Below are positions 1-8,755 of a stretch of 64,000 bases of DNA, in pieces. Made by a program: the position numbers and the translations under genes. Origin of the DNA: JBCBJX01 sp964342855. GTDB lineage: Bacteria; Pseudomonadota; Alphaproteobacteria; Caulobacterales; Parvularculaceae. Position 1 is the first letter of the stretch; every line of letters begins with the position of its first letter. Where the stretch lies: the NCBI GenBank assembly GCA_964342855.1, contig CAYFIB010000001.1, positions 1 to 64,000 on the forward strand, read 5' to 3'. A model generated the notes under the pieces. It was not told the origin of the DNA. It saw only the letters and a list, made by a program, of their open reading frames with translations, and searched no databases.

Positions 1-2616
1 GCCGCCGCCGCGGAAGCCGAGGCGAGCGAATCGCTCCGCGAGCTTGAACGCGAACGCGCCGGGCTCGCCGCAGAACTCCAGCGCGCCGAAGCCGATGCCC
101 GCCGCCTCGCGTCTGATCTGGAGCGCGCGCGCTCGGACCACTCCCGCGAGACGAGCCTGAAAGAAGATGCGCGTACGGCGCTCGAAGCGCTAGAGACCGA
201 AGCGCGCGCCATCAGCGAACGCGATGCGACGGAGGCGGAGCGCATCACGCTTGCGAAAACCGAAAGCGACGCCGCCGCACATCGTCTGGCGGAGGCAGAA
301 GAGGCGCTGGAGGCGAAGGCCGCTCTCGCCGCGGCGCTCGACGAACGCCGCGCATCCGCCGCGAAAGCGCGCGCCGCCGCGGCCCGCACCGCCGACGCCG
401 CCATGAAGCGCCTCGCCGAAGCCGAGCGCGAATGGGCCGCAGCGCGCGAAACGGCGCCCGATCCGGCCCTGCTCTCGAAAGCCGCTGACGAACGCGCTCA
501 GGCTGAAACGGCGCTGGAACGCTCCGAAGCTCTGCTGGCGGAGCATAAAGAAACCGCGACCGCGACGGAGGCGTCCACAAACGCGGCCGAGGGCGAATTG
601 CGCGAGCTGGAAAAGAAACGCATCCAGCTGCAGGCGGAGATCGACGCCCTATCCGCCGTAATTCGCGATGGTCTGGAGGCGGAGTTCCCGGCCCTCATTG
701 AAGAGATCGCGGTTGCGCCGGGCTATGAGAACGCCCTCGCCGCAGCGCTCGGCGACGAACTCATGGCCTCGACTGATGTCGAGGCGCCGAGCTTCTGGTC
801 CGACCACGGAAAGACGCCGTCCTCAGCCCATCTTCCGGCGCAGGCCGAGCCCCTTTCCGCCCATGTTCGCGCGCCGCTGGAGCTGCGCCGCCGCCTCGCC
901 GCCATCGGCGTCGTGCCGGCGGAACTCGGCGGCGCGCTGCAATCATTGCTCGCGCCGGGCCAACGCCTCGTCTCCCGCGCGGGCGATCTGTGGCGCTGGG
1001 ACGGCTTCACCTCCCGCGCCGACGCGCGCACCGCCGCCGCGGTGCGCCTCGAGCAGCGCAATCGGCTCGACGCCCTCATCGAGGACGCCGAGGCCACAGG
1101 CGTCCTCTGCGAACGCGCGCGCAAAATCTATCAGGACCGCGCGGAGATGCGCCGGGATGCGGCGGCCGCCGTTGAAACGACCGCGAAGGCCGTCGCCAAC
1201 GCCCGCCGCGAACTTGACGCCATTCGCGCGCGTCACGCCGAGACCGAACGCGCCGCTGAACGGGCGAGCGCGCGTCTCGTCGCCGCTGAGACCGCTTTCA
1301 GACGCCTGAACGCGGATTGCCGCGCCGCCGTTTCCGAAGCGCGGGCCAGCGCGGCGGATGCGGAGCTTCTGCCCGCGAATGACGATTTGAAGCGTGACGT
1401 CGCCGAGGCCCGCGACCGCGTGGCGCGCCTGCGCAGCGAAGCCTCCGAGCTGCGCGCAGTCTCAGCCTCGCTCTCGCGCGAAGCTGAAACGCGCCGTACG
1501 CGCCTGAAAGACGTCCACGCGCAAACGACGTCATGGCGCGCCCGCGCTGAAGAGGCCGAAGGCCGCATTGAGGCGCTCGAAACGCGCATCGCCGAACTCG
1601 ATGCGTCCCTGAGCGACGCTAACGGCGCGCCAGAACGGCTCCGTGAAACAGCTTCGGAATTGGACGCGAAAGCGTCCGAAGCCCGCATGCGCGCTGAGGC
1701 GGCCTCAGAAGCGTTCGCTCAGGCGCGCAACGCCGCCCGCGAGGCGGAAACCGCGGCGGAGCGCGCCGACGCGAGCCGTCAGGAAGCCCGCGAGCGTCGC
1801 GCCCGCAAGGAAGCCGAGCGCGAAGGCGCCGAAGCGCGCATCACAGCCGCGGCGGACGCCGCGCGCGAGCTGTGCAACGCGGAACCCGAAGCGCTGCTCG
1901 CGGTCGCCGGCCATGAAGAGGCCGACCCGATGCCGGCGCGCGACGATCTCGAGCGGGTTCTCGACAAGTCGAAAGCGGATCGCGAGCGTCTGGGCGCCGT
2001 GAACCTCCGCGCGGAGGAAGAAACGACCGAAGTCGAAGCGCGCCTTGAGGAAATCCTCAGCGAGCGCGACGACTGCGAAGAGGCGGTGCGCAAGCTGCGC
2101 GGCGCGATCTCGTCCCTCAACAAGGAAGGCCGCGCGCGCCTGACAGAAGCGTTCGAGAAGGTCGACGCGAATTTCCGCAGCCTGTTCGAGAAGCTTTTCG
2201 GCGGCGGTCGCGCGGAACTGCGCCTCATCGACGCCGAGGACCCGCTCGAGGCGGGCCTTGAAATCTTCGCCTCGCCTCCGGGCAAGAAGCTCTCCTCCAT
2301 GGCGCTGATGTCCGGCGGCGAGCAGGCGCTGACCGCGTCCGCGCTCATTTTCGCGGTCTTTCTTGTCAATCCGGCGCCGGTCTGCGTGCTCGACGAGGTC
2401 GACGCCCCGCTTGATGACGCGAACGTGGAGCGCTTCTGCGTACTGCTGGAAGAAATGGCCCGCACGACCTCGACCCGCTTCATCGTCATCACCCACCACG
2501 CGCTCACCATGTCGCGCATGCACCGGCTTTACGGGGTGACCATGGTCGAGCGCGGGGTGAGCCGCCTCGTCTCCGTTGACCTGACGCGGGCCGAACAACT
2601 TGTCGCAGCGGAGTAA
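1..2616 (+). CDS. smc: Smc chromosome condensation protein, 5'-truncated by window edge
   Basis: The frame is open from base 1 to the TAA at 2614-2616, so about 871 C-terminal residues are present and the start lies upstream of the window. Most of the protein is Ala/Glu/Arg-rich coiled coil, interrupted at about 660-1070 by a globular stretch (AVAPGYENALAAALGD) typical of the SMC hinge. The C-terminal ATPase half has the ABC signature LMSGGEQALTASALIF at about 2305-2355 and Walker B VCVLDEVDAPLDD at about 2383-2420. SMC family ATPases organise and segregate the chromosome with ScpA/ScpB. The N-terminal Walker A is not in the window. The identification as Smc rather than another SMC-family ATPase rests on the hinge and tail. 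Sure of family. Confidence 0.93.
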   Translation, partial: AAAAEAEASESLRELERERAGLAAELQRAEADARRLASDLERARSDHSRETSLKEDARTALEALETEARAISERDATEAERITLAKTESDAAAHRLAEAEEALEAKAALAAALDERRASAAKARAAAARTADAAMKRLAEAEREWAAARETAPDPALLSKAADERAQAETALERSEALLAEHKETATATEASTNAAEGELRELEKKRIQLQAEIDALSAVIRDGLEAEFPALIEEIAVAPGYENALAAALGDELMASTDVEAPSFWSDHGKTPSSAHLPAQAEPLSAHVRAPLELRRRLAAIGVVPAELGGALQSLLAPGQRLVSRAGDLWRWDGFTSRADARTAAAVRLEQRNRLDALIEDAEATGVLCERARKIYQDRAEMRRDAAAAVETTAKAVANARRELDAIRARHAETERAAERASARLVAAETAFRRLNADCRAAVSEARASAADAELLPANDDLKRDVAEARDRVARLRSEASELRAVSASLSREAETRRTRLKDVHAQTTSWRARAEEAEGRIEALETRIAELDASLSDANGAPERLRETASELDAKASEARMRAEAASEAFAQARNAAREAETAAERADASRQEARERRARKEAEREGAEARITAAADAARELCNAEPEALLAVAGHEEADPMPARDDLERVLDKSKADRERLGAVNLRAEEETTEVEARLEEILSERDDCEEAVRKLRGAISSLNKEGRARLTEAFEKVDANFRSLFEKLFGGGRAELRLIDAEDPLEAGLEIFASPPGKKLSSMALMSGGEQALTASALIFAVFLVNPAPVCVLDEVDAPLDDANVERFCVLLEEMARTTSTRFIVITHHALTMSRMHRLYGVTMVERGVSRLVSVDLTRAEQLVAAE

Positions 2617-2679
2617 GCGCGCGACATCGCCATAAATTTCCTTCGTGAAATCAATCTCTTGCGTTCAGATCGCCTATTC

Positions 2680-2708
2680 TTGACGCACCCCGCGGCCATA
2701 GCTAGGTT
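2680..2708 (+). promoter_or_regulatory. Predicted promoter of the F0 ATP synthase operon
   Basis: TTGACG at 2680-2685 and TAGGTT at 2703-2708 are separated by 17 bases, in the 170-base gap between smc and atpI. The same -35 box and the same spacing occur upstream of atuC (37684-37712), which supports the reading. Start-site mapping is absent, so this is a pattern call. Confidence 0.45.
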
Positions 2709-2786
2709 CCGCGCGATTTTCGCAAGGATTGCAGCGGCTTTTCGCCGTTTCTCGATTGCGGGGGTTCGCCTGGACACGGACGCGGC

Positions 2787-3143
2787 ATGACGGACGACAA
2801 ACATACGTCCGAACCGCCTTCGCTTGACGAGTTCGCGACACGTCTCGACGCCGCCCGATCGGCGCGGCGCGGCGCACGCGGCGAAGAGCGGGACGGCTCT
2901 AATTCGTCAGCGGCCGGATTGATGGGCGTCGGCCTGCGCGTCGCGACCGAGCTGGTCGTCGCGCTCGCCGTCGGCGTCGGACTCGGATACGGGCTCGACG
3001 TCGTCGCCGACACGTCGCCTTTCGGCGTTCTTGGCGGGTTCGGACTTGGACTTGCGGCGGGCTTCAATAATGTCCGCCGTGCAATGACGGAGATCGCGCC
3101 TTCCGCTAGTGCGGATGAGGCTGACGATCCGGATGGAAACTGA
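2787..3143 (+). CDS. atpI: ATP synthase F0 assembly protein AtpI
   Basis: 118 residues. The N-terminal ~45 residues are charged and soluble. Two hydrophobic helices follow (about residues 50-70 and 80-95), with the Gly-rich LAVGVGLGYGLDVVADTSPFG and the FNNVRR motif typical of AtpI/AtpQ-like proteins. AtpI is a membrane protein that helps assemble the c-ring. It is the first gene of the F0 operon, 38 bases before atpB, as in other Alphaproteobacteria. The acidic tail (DEADDPDGN) is unremarkable. Family assignment rests on motif and position. Confidence 0.85.
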   Translation: MTDDKHTSEPPSLDEFATRLDAARSARRGARGEERDGSNSSAAGLMGVGLRVATELVVALAVGVGLGYGLDVVADTSPFGVLGGFGLGLAAGFNNVRRAMTEIAPSASADEADDPDGN

Positions 3144-3181
3144 CATCGGGGCGCGACCGCGCCGCCGGAACGGAGCGTAAG

Positions 3182-3991
3182 ATGGGCTTTGACCTGCCGA
3201 TGCCGTCGCCGAGCGTGGCCGGACCGATGGAGCAGTTCGAGATCCTGAAGATCGTGCCCCTGAGCTTCGGATCTTTCGACATCTCCTTCACCAACGCCTC
3301 GCTGTGGATGGTGATTACGACCGGCGCGGCCATCGCGTTCTTCGCCGCCGCCGCCCGCGGTCGCGCGCTCATCCCGACGCGCATTCAGTCGGTCGCGGAG
3401 CTCGTCTACGAATTCATCTCCGGCATGATGCGCGACATTCTCGGCGACGAGGGCAAGCCCTTCTTCCCGTTCGTCTTCACGCTCTTCCTGTTCATTCTGC
3501 TGACGAACCTGTTCGGTCTGTTGCCATCCTTCCCCGGCGCGCCGCACGAGTTCCACACCTTTACGCCGACGAGCCACATCATCGTGACGTTCACCCTCGC
3601 CATGATGTCCATCGGTCTGGTGCTGGTCGTCGGCTTCGCCAAGAACGGTCTCGGCTTTCTGAAACTCTTCGCGCCCTCCGGCGTGCCGCTTCCGATGTAC
3701 ATCCTGATCACGCCGATCGAGATCATCTCGTTCCTGTCGCGTCCGATCAGCCTCTCAGTGCGCCTCTTCGCGAACATGCTCGCGGGCCACACCATGCTGA
3801 AGGTCTTCGCCGGCTTCATCGTGACGCTTCTCAGCGTCGGCGGCGCGCTCGGCTTCGGCGTCGCGCTCCTCTCCCTCACCGCCGCCACGGCGCTGACGGT
3901 TCTGGAGCTGCTGGTCGCCGTTCTGCAGGCCTACGTCTTCGCGATCCTGACGACGATCTACATCAAGGACGCTCTTCACCCCGCGCACTAA
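3182..3991 (+). CDS. atpB: ATP synthase F0 subunit a
   Basis: 269 residues, normal for bacterial subunit a. It forms the proton half-channels beside the c-ring. The conserved helix-4/5 region reads PISLSVRLFANMLAGH (about residues 180-196), with the essential Arg in SVRLFAN. The C-terminal helix AVLQAYVFAILTTIYIKDALHPAH is also typical. Five to six membrane segments are apparent. The start ATG has a GGAGCG ribosome site 5 bases upstream. Second gene of the F0 operon. Confidence 0.97.
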   Translation: MGFDLPMPSPSVAGPMEQFEILKIVPLSFGSFDISFTNASLWMVITTGAAIAFFAAAARGRALIPTRIQSVAELVYEFISGMMRDILGDEGKPFFPFVFTLFLFILLTNLFGLLPSFPGAPHEFHTFTPTSHIIVTFTLAMMSIGLVLVVGFAKNGLGFLKLFAPSGVPLPMYILITPIEIISFLSRPISLSVRLFANMLAGHTMLKVFAGFIVTLLSVGGALGFGVALLSLTAATALTVLELLVAVLQAYVFAILTTIYIKDALHPAH

Positions 3992-4016
3992 GCGCCCCGC
4001 CAATCACCTCCATCTT

Positions 4017-4033
4017 CCCGGCGTTCCGCCGGG
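4017..4033 (+). other. Stem-loop in the atpB-atpE gap
   Basis: CCCGGCG (4017-4023), loop TTC, CGCCGGG (4027-4033). There is no following T run, so it is not a terminator. It lies 50 bases before atpE, where a structured leader or mRNA-stability element could raise synthesis of the multi-copy c subunit. The role is inference. Confidence 0.4.
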
Positions 4034-4084
4034 CGAGAAACCCGACCACCCTCACCACCGATCTTCACGACAAGGAGCACTCCC

Positions 4085-4312
4085 ATGGACGCGGAAGCAG
4101 CCAAACTCATCGGCGCCGGTCTCGCCACCCTTCCCCTCGCCGGCGTTGGCATCGGCCTCGGCATTCTCTTCGGCAACTACATGTCGGGCGCGCTGCGCAA
4201 CCCGTCGGCCGCCCCGTCGCAAGCCGGCAACCTCTTCCTCACCTTCGCGCTGACCGAAGCGACGGGCCTTTTCGGCCTCCTCATCTCGTTCATCATCCTC
4301 TTCGTCTTCTAA
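4085..4312 (+). CDS. atpE: ATP synthase F0 subunit c
   Basis: 75 residues forming the two-helix hairpin of the proton-translocating c-ring. Helix 1 holds the Gly/Ala repeat AGVGIGLGILFGNYMSGAL, the polar loop is RNPSAAPSQAG, and helix 2 carries the proton-binding Glu in FALTEATGLFG (Glu58). There is no Na+-type ligand set, so a H+ enzyme is expected. A strong AAGGAG ribosome site lies 8 bases before the ATG. Third gene of the F0 operon and followed by a terminator-like hairpin. Confidence 0.97.
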   Translation: MDAEAAKLIGAGLATLPLAGVGIGLGILFGNYMSGALRNPSAAPSQAGNLFLTFALTEATGLFGLLISFIILFVF

Positions 4313-4366
4313 GACGCGGAACGAGACGGACATCCGGCGCGCGCCCGTTCGGGGCGCCGCCGCATC

Positions 4367-4387
4367 GCCCGGCGCGGCCGGGCTTTT
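4367..4387 (+). terminator. Intrinsic terminator or attenuator after atpE
   Basis: Perfect 7-bp GC stem GCCCGGC (4367-4373) / GCCGGGC (4377-4383), loop GCG, followed by TTTT (4384-4387). It lies between atpE and the b' gene of the same operon. With only four T residues it is probably leaky, which would give more atpE mRNA than b/b' mRNA, in line with the c-ring needing about 8-15 copies. The stoichiometry role is inference. Confidence 0.5.
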
Positions 4388-4407
4388 GAGCATTCTGGAG
4401 TCGCGAG

Positions 4408-4944
4408 ATGACAGGTTACGTCTTCGCCGCCCTCGCCGCCGCCGAAGAGGCGGGCGGTTCGCTGCCGCAGCTTGAGGCGGACACGTTCCCCAGCCAGATC
4501 GTCTGGCTGCTCATCACTTTTTTCGCGCTCTACGCGTTCTTTTCCTCGTTCGCCCTGCCGAAAATCGGCGGCGTGATCGAAGAACGCTCCGACCGCATCG
4601 CGGACGACCTCGACAAGGCCGCCGAGCTGAACGCGCAAGCGCAGGAAGCCGAACGCGAATACGAACGCGCCCTCGCCGACGCCCGCGCGAAATCCTCCGC
4701 CATCGCCGCGGAGACCCGCAAGGCTCTCGACGCCGAGATCGCGAAGATGCAAGCGGATACGGACGAACGCCTCGCCGCGAAAGTCTCCGAAGCTGAAGCG
4801 CGCATCGCCGCGGCGCAGGAGAATATCGGCGAGCAGATGAAAACCGCCGCCGTCGATGTCGCCGGCGTCATCGTCGCCCAGCTGATCGACGAAGCCCCGA
4901 GCGAAGACGTCGTTCGTCGCGCCGTCGACGCCGCGCGCGCCTGA
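4408..4944 (+). CDS. atpF': ATP synthase F0 subunit b' (stator)
   Basis: 178 residues: a short N-terminus, one membrane helix (QIVWLLITFFALYAFFSSFAL, about residues 31-51), then a long charged helix rich in Ala, Glu and Arg that forms the peripheral stalk. The KIGGVIEERSDRIADDLDKA segment after the helix is a hallmark of the b/b' family. It is placed before the second b gene, the usual b'-b order of photosynthetic bacteria and Alphaproteobacteria. b and b' form a heterodimer that holds F1 against rotation. Confidence 0.9.
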   Translation: MTGYVFAALAAAEEAGGSLPQLEADTFPSQIVWLLITFFALYAFFSSFALPKIGGVIEERSDRIADDLDKAAELNAQAQEAEREYERALADARAKSSAIAAETRKALDAEIAKMQADTDERLAAKVSEAEARIAAAQENIGEQMKTAAVDVAGVIVAQLIDEAPSEDVVRRAVDAARA

Positions 4945-4955
4945 AGGAGCCGACC

Positions 4956-5549
4956 ATGCTGATCATCATTCAAGAGCATGGCGAAAGCCAGGAACACCAC
5001 GGCACCGAAGTCTACGAAGAGATCGAGCACGCGGTGTCGGAAGAGCATGGCGGTCCGTACAATCCGTTGACGGACGCGACCTTCTGGACCGGCCTCGCCT
5101 TCCTGCTCGTCGTCGGCATCGGCGTCTGGCAGGGCGTCTTCAAGAAGGCGGCGAACGCCCTCGACAAGCGCGCCCAGGACATCGCCGACGAACTCGACAA
5201 GGCCCGCCGCCTCCGCGAGGAAGCGCAGGAACTGCTCGCGCGCTATCAGCGTCGCCAGCAGGAAGCAGAAACCGAGGCGCAGGACATCGTCGAGCAAGCG
5301 AAGCGCGACGCGAAGCGCCTTGAAGAAGCCGCCCGCGAAAAGCTCGCCGACCAGCTCGAACGCCGCACCCGCGCCGCGGAAGAAAAGATCGCCCGCTCCG
5401 AAGCGCAGGCACTCGCTGAAGTGCGCGGCCGCGCGGCGGACCTCGCCGCCGCCGCGGCTGAACAGATCATTCGTGAGCGCATGGACGGCTCGGCGCAGAC
5501 GGCTCTCATCGATCGCGCGATCGGCGACGTGCGCGGCAAACTGAACTGA
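4956..5549 (+). CDS. atpF: ATP synthase F0 subunit b (stator)
   Basis: 197 residues. A His/Glu-containing N-terminal extension of about 45 residues (including EHGESQEHHGTEVYEEIEH) precedes the membrane helix ATFWTGLAFLLVVGIGVWQGVF. Then comes KKAANALDKRAQDIADELDKA and a long amphipathic helix, as expected for the stalk. It starts 11 bases after b', with an AAGGAG site. The extension resembles that of other alphaproteobacterial b subunits. Last gene of the F0 operon; the F1 genes must lie elsewhere. Confidence 0.92.
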   Translation: MLIIIQEHGESQEHHGTEVYEEIEHAVSEEHGGPYNPLTDATFWTGLAFLLVVGIGVWQGVFKKAANALDKRAQDIADELDKARRLREEAQELLARYQRRQQEAETEAQDIVEQAKRDAKRLEEAAREKLADQLERRTRAAEEKIARSEAQALAEVRGRAADLAAAAAEQIIRERMDGSAQTALIDRAIGDVRGKLN

Positions 5550-5584
5550 TCGACGCCGGTTCGACACGAATTCTGAATTCTGGG

Positions 5585-5614
5585 AAAAGGACGGCGTGAT
5601 CGCCGTCCTTTTTT
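5585..5614 (+). terminator. Strong intrinsic terminator of the F0 operon
   Basis: A 12-bp stem (5585-5596 with 5601-5612) with loop TGAT and a run of six T from 5609 to 5614. It lies 36 bases after the atpF stop. The stem core is GGACGGCG/CGCCGTCC. The GTG start codon of the next gene (5596-5598) sits at the top of this hairpin. Confidence 0.85.
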
Positions 5615-6174
5615 CATATGCGCGCGCCCTCGGCGCGCGGGAGATCCTGCGCTTCTGGTTCGTCGAGGCGGGATCGAAAAATTGGTTCGGCGGCGGCGCG
5701 CGGTTCGATACGCTGATCCGAGAGCGCTACGGCGCGCTGCATGCGCGCGCCGCCCACGGCGACCTTGCGGGCTGGACCCAGGACGCGGGCGGCGCGCTCG
5801 CCCTCCTCATCGTGCTCGATCAGTTTTCACGCAATCTCGGCCGCGGCTCGGGCGACAGCTTCGCCAATGACGCCGCGGCCCTCGCCCTCGCCGAACGCAT
5901 GATCGCCCGCGGTGATGATCTGGCGCTGCCGGAAGAGGCGCGCGCCTTCGTCTACATGCCGCACATGCATTCTGAAGACCTCAACGTTCAGGAGCGTTGC
6001 GTGGCGCTGTTCGAGAGCCGCCTGCCGAACTCTTCCAACATTCCTTTCGCCCGCGAGCATCGGGACATTATCGCCCGGTTCGGACGCTTTCCGCACAGAA
6101 ACAAAGCGCTCGGCCGACGGTCGACGCCGGCCGAGCTGACTTACCTCAAGAATGGCGGTTTTCAGCCGAACTGA
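5596..6174 (+). CDS. DUF924 family protein
   Basis: 192 residues with the DUF924 signature: N-terminal EILRFWF, then WTQDAGGALALLIVLDQFSRNLGRGS, then the YMPHMHSEDLNVQERCVALFE block and the C-terminal IARFGRFPHRNKALGR. The family is TPR-like and alpha-helical, with no established biochemical role. GTG at 5596 is the only plausible in-frame start before the conserved EILRFWF, with AAAGGA just upstream; an ATG at 5618 is out of frame. The start codon lies inside the atpF terminator hairpin, so a separate promoter or read-through is needed. Confidence 0.85.
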   Translation: MIAVLFSYARALGAREILRFWFVEAGSKNWFGGGARFDTLIRERYGALHARAAHGDLAGWTQDAGGALALLIVLDQFSRNLGRGSGDSFANDAAALALAERMIARGDDLALPEEARAFVYMPHMHSEDLNVQERCVALFESRLPNSSNIPFAREHRDIIARFGRFPHRNKALGRRSTPAELTYLKNGGFQPN

Positions 6175-6180
6175 GCGGGA

Positions 6181-6366
6181 TCAGCTGGATTCGTTCTCCA
6201 CGCCGCGGGCGCGTTCCAGCGGATCGAACTCGCCATCGCCTTCTTTTACTTCATCGGCGATAGTATAGCCCGCGCCAGCGCCTGCAAGGATCAAGCATCC
6301 AGAAAGGCTGACGCCGAGAACGCCAAGCGTCGCGGCGAGAACCAGACGGCGGATGATATCAGTCAT
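6181..6366 (-). CDS. Small lipoprotein, function unknown
   Basis: 61 residues starting at ATG 6366, which has an AGGAGA site 7 bases upstream. A longer frame exists but the signal sequence and ribosome site fix this start. The N-terminus MTDIIRRLVLAATLGVLGVS leads to a lipobox LSGC, so Cys22 would be lipidated. The rest is short and acidic (VKEGDGEFDPLERARGV). It resembles the entericidin-like or YtfJ-like small lipoproteins only in layout. It converges with the DUF924 gene, 6 bases apart. Confidence 0.65.
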   Translation of the reverse strand: MTDIIRRLVLAATLGVLGVSLSGCLILAGAGAGYTIADEVKEGDGEFDPLERARGVENESS

Positions 6367-6428
6367 AACTTCTCTCCTGCTGCTGTGCGGGAGATAGTTC
6401 ACAAAATGGATTTGACGACTTTGCGGCT

Positions 6429-7100
6429 TTATCCTGAATATAAGTAGGAACCGCCAACCTCGATCGCTTTCTGATAAGCGGGCCGCTCGTGGATGCGCTT
6501 CAGGAAGGCGCGGCAGTTGGGATAGCGCGCATCGAGCCCGGCGCGCGACGCCGCCGCCTCCAGCGGGAAGCTCATCATGATATCGGCTGCGGAGAACTCG
6601 CCGCCGGCGAACCAGCCGCTCGCCGCCAGCGCGCCCTCCCAATAACGCAGGTGCGTCTCGACCTGCGGATTGACGAAGGACTTCAACGCGCCGTTCGCGA
6701 TCATTTTCGTTATGGGGCGCAGAAGCGCCGGCCCGGCGTTCGAGCCGATGCGCATGAAGACCAGCTTCAAGAGGAGCGGCGGCATGGCCGAGCCCTCGGC
6801 GTAGTGCAGCCAGTAGCGGCAGTCGTCGCGTTCCGGCGTCCCGGCGGGAAGCATGAGCCGTCCGTCGCCATGGGCTTCGAGGAGGTGTTCGACGATCGCG
6901 CCCGTCTCCGCGTAGATCCGCCCCGCATCCTCCACCACCGGCGATTTGCCGAGCGGATGGACCGCTTTCAGCGCATCCGGCGCGAGCATGGTCTCCGCGT
7001 CGCGCTCATAGCGCTTGACGTCGTAAGTCGCGCCCAACTCCTCCAGGAGCCAGAGAACGCGCTGAGAGCGGGAATTGTTGAGGTGGTGGACGATAATCAT
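6429..7100 (-). CDS. Glutathione S-transferase family protein
   Basis: 223 residues. The thioredoxin-like N-terminal domain (residues 1-80) has NNSRSQRVLWLLEELG, in which Ser is the likely glutathione-activating residue, then the cis-Pro region HPLGKSPVVEDAG and IYAETGAIVEHLL for glutathione binding. The all-helical C-terminal domain ends with FSAADIMMSFPLEAA, containing the N-capping box, and a terminal YPNCRAFLKRIHERPAYQKA. The layout fits soluble bacterial GSTs of the YfcF/GST3 kind. The substrate is not predictable. It follows the gcv operon on the other side of a 74-base gap. Confidence 0.9.
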   Translation of the reverse strand: MIIVHHLNNSRSQRVLWLLEELGATYDVKRYERDAETMLAPDALKAVHPLGKSPVVEDAGRIYAETGAIVEHLLEAHGDGRLMLPAGTPERDDCRYWLHYAEGSAMPPLLLKLVFMRIGSNAGPALLRPITKMIANGALKSFVNPQVETHLRYWEGALAASGWFAGGEFSAADIMMSFPLEAAASRAGLDARYPNCRAFLKRIHERPAYQKAIEVGGSYLYSG

Positions 7101-7174
7101 GGCGAACGCCTCGCGAATTGCGGTGCGCGCAACCTAGTCCGATTTCTCGACAAATCCCGCTTCGTGCGCAGCCC

Positions 7175-8755
7175 CTACTCGGCCGCCTGAGCGGGCGCGG
7201 GCGGCGTCCACCGCAGCACCGGCTTACGGGCGGCCGCCGTTTCATCGAGACGGCGGCGGGGCGCGTGAACCGGCGCGGCCTCGAACTTCTCTTTCGCGCC
7301 CGCCTTGGCGTCGCGGGCGAGCCCGAGAAGCGCGTCGCAGAAGAGATCGAGCTCACGCTTCGATTCCGTCTCCGTCGGCTCGATGAGCATGGCGCCATGG
7401 ACGACGAGCGGGAAATACATCGTCATCGGATGGTAGCCCTCATCGATCATCGCCTTGGCGAAATCGATGGTCTCGACGCCGGTGCCCTTGAGGAAATCGT
7501 CGTCGAACAGCGCTTCGTGCATGCAATAGCCGTCGAAGGCCGGGGTCATCTCCGCCGAAAGCCGCTTCTGGACGTAGTTGGCGTTGAGGACCGCGTCCTC
7601 CGACGCCTGACGCAGACCGTCCGAGCCGTGGCTCATCATGTGGGAGAGCGCGCGCACGAACATGCCCATCTGGCCGTGGAAGGCCGTGAGGCGTCCGAAG
7701 GGTTTCGCGCCCTTCACGACCGCTGCGGCTTCTTCCACGCTTTCGGCGAGGTGGTAGCCGCGCGGGCCGTCCACCACGAACGGCGCCGGGGCGAACGGGG
7801 CGAGCGCTTCAGACAGCACCGTCGGGCCGGAGCCCGGGCCGCCGCCGCCATGGGGCGTCGAAAACGTCTTGTGCAGATTGATGTGCATGGCGTCGACGCC
7901 GAGATCGCCCGGACGCGCCTTGCCGACGATGGCGTTGAAGTTCGCCCCGTCGCAATAAAAATAGCCGCCTGCTTCGTGCACCGCATCGGCGATGGCGCGC
8001 ACGTCGCGCTCGAAAAGCCCGCAGGTGTTGGGGTTCGTCACCATGACGCCGGCGACGTCGGGCCCGAGCTTTTCTTTCAGCGCGGCGAGATCAACCCGGC
8101 CGTCCGCCGCGCCCGGAATATCATCGACGACGAAGCCGCATTGCGCCGCCGTCGCCGGGTTCGTGCCGTGGGCGCTTTCGGGGACAAGGACGCGCTTGCG
8201 CGTGTCGCCCTCGCCGCGCGCATCGAGCGCGGCTTTGATGGCCATCATGCCGCAGAGCTCGCCATGGGCGCCCGCTTTCGGGGACATGGCGACGGCGGGC
8301 ATGCCGGTGAGGACCTTCAGCCAGTGCGCGAGCGTGTCGATCAGCTCCAGCGCGCCCTGAACCGTTTTCTCCGGCTGCAGAGGGTGCACGTCGGCGAAGC
8401 CCGGCAGGCGCGCCATTTTCTCGTTGAGCCGCGGATTGTGCTTCATGGTGCACGATCCGAGGGGGAACGGCCCCATATCGATGGCGTAGTTCTTCTGGCT
8501 GAGGCGTACATAGTGGCGCATGGCTTCCGGCTCGGAGAGACCCGGCAGACCGATTTCGCCGGAACGCTCCAGTCCGCCAAGCCGCGCGGGCGCGCCGGTC
8601 GGCTCGGCGAGGTCAACGCCGGTGCGGTCCGCGTCGCCGATCTCGAAAATCAGCGCTTCTTCGATGTGCAGCGCGCGGTTGCCCGTATGGGTCGCGCCGT
8701 CGCTCGACGCGCCTGCGGCCGGCCGCGTAGGGCGGCCCTGATCGTTCATGGCCAT
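7175..8755 (-). CDS. gcvPB: Glycine dehydrogenase (decarboxylating) subunit 2
   Basis: 526 residues. The PLP-binding half of the split glycine cleavage P protein: glycine is decarboxylated and aminomethyl is passed to lipoyl-GcvH. The PLP lysine is Lys296 in NLHKTFSTPHGGGGPG, followed by the Gly-rich stretch. FPLGSCTMKHNPRLNE near residue 95 is the other conserved block. ATG at 8755 overlaps the gcvPA stop by one base; a second ATG at 8749 is possible. The tail (about residues 480-526) is less conserved and Pro/Ala/Arg-rich. Last gene of the gcv operon. Confidence 0.96.
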   Translation of the reverse strand: MAMNDQGRPTRPAAGASSDGATHTGNRALHIEEALIFEIGDADRTGVDLAEPTGAPARLGGLERSGEIGLPGLSEPEAMRHYVRLSQKNYAIDMGPFPLGSCTMKHNPRLNEKMARLPGFADVHPLQPEKTVQGALELIDTLAHWLKVLTGMPAVAMSPKAGAHGELCGMMAIKAALDARGEGDTRKRVLVPESAHGTNPATAAQCGFVVDDIPGAADGRVDLAALKEKLGPDVAGVMVTNPNTCGLFERDVRAIADAVHEAGGYFYCDGANFNAIVGKARPGDLGVDAMHINLHKTFSTPHGGGGPGSGPTVLSEALAPFAPAPFVVDGPRGYHLAESVEEAAAVVKGAKPFGRLTAFHGQMGMFVRALSHMMSHGSDGLRQASEDAVLNANYVQKRLSAEMTPAFDGYCMHEALFDDDFLKGTGVETIDFAKAMIDEGYHPMTMYFPLVVHGAMLIEPTETESKRELDLFCDALLGLARDAKAGAKEKFEAAPVHAPRRRLDETAAARKPVLRWTPPAPAQAAE

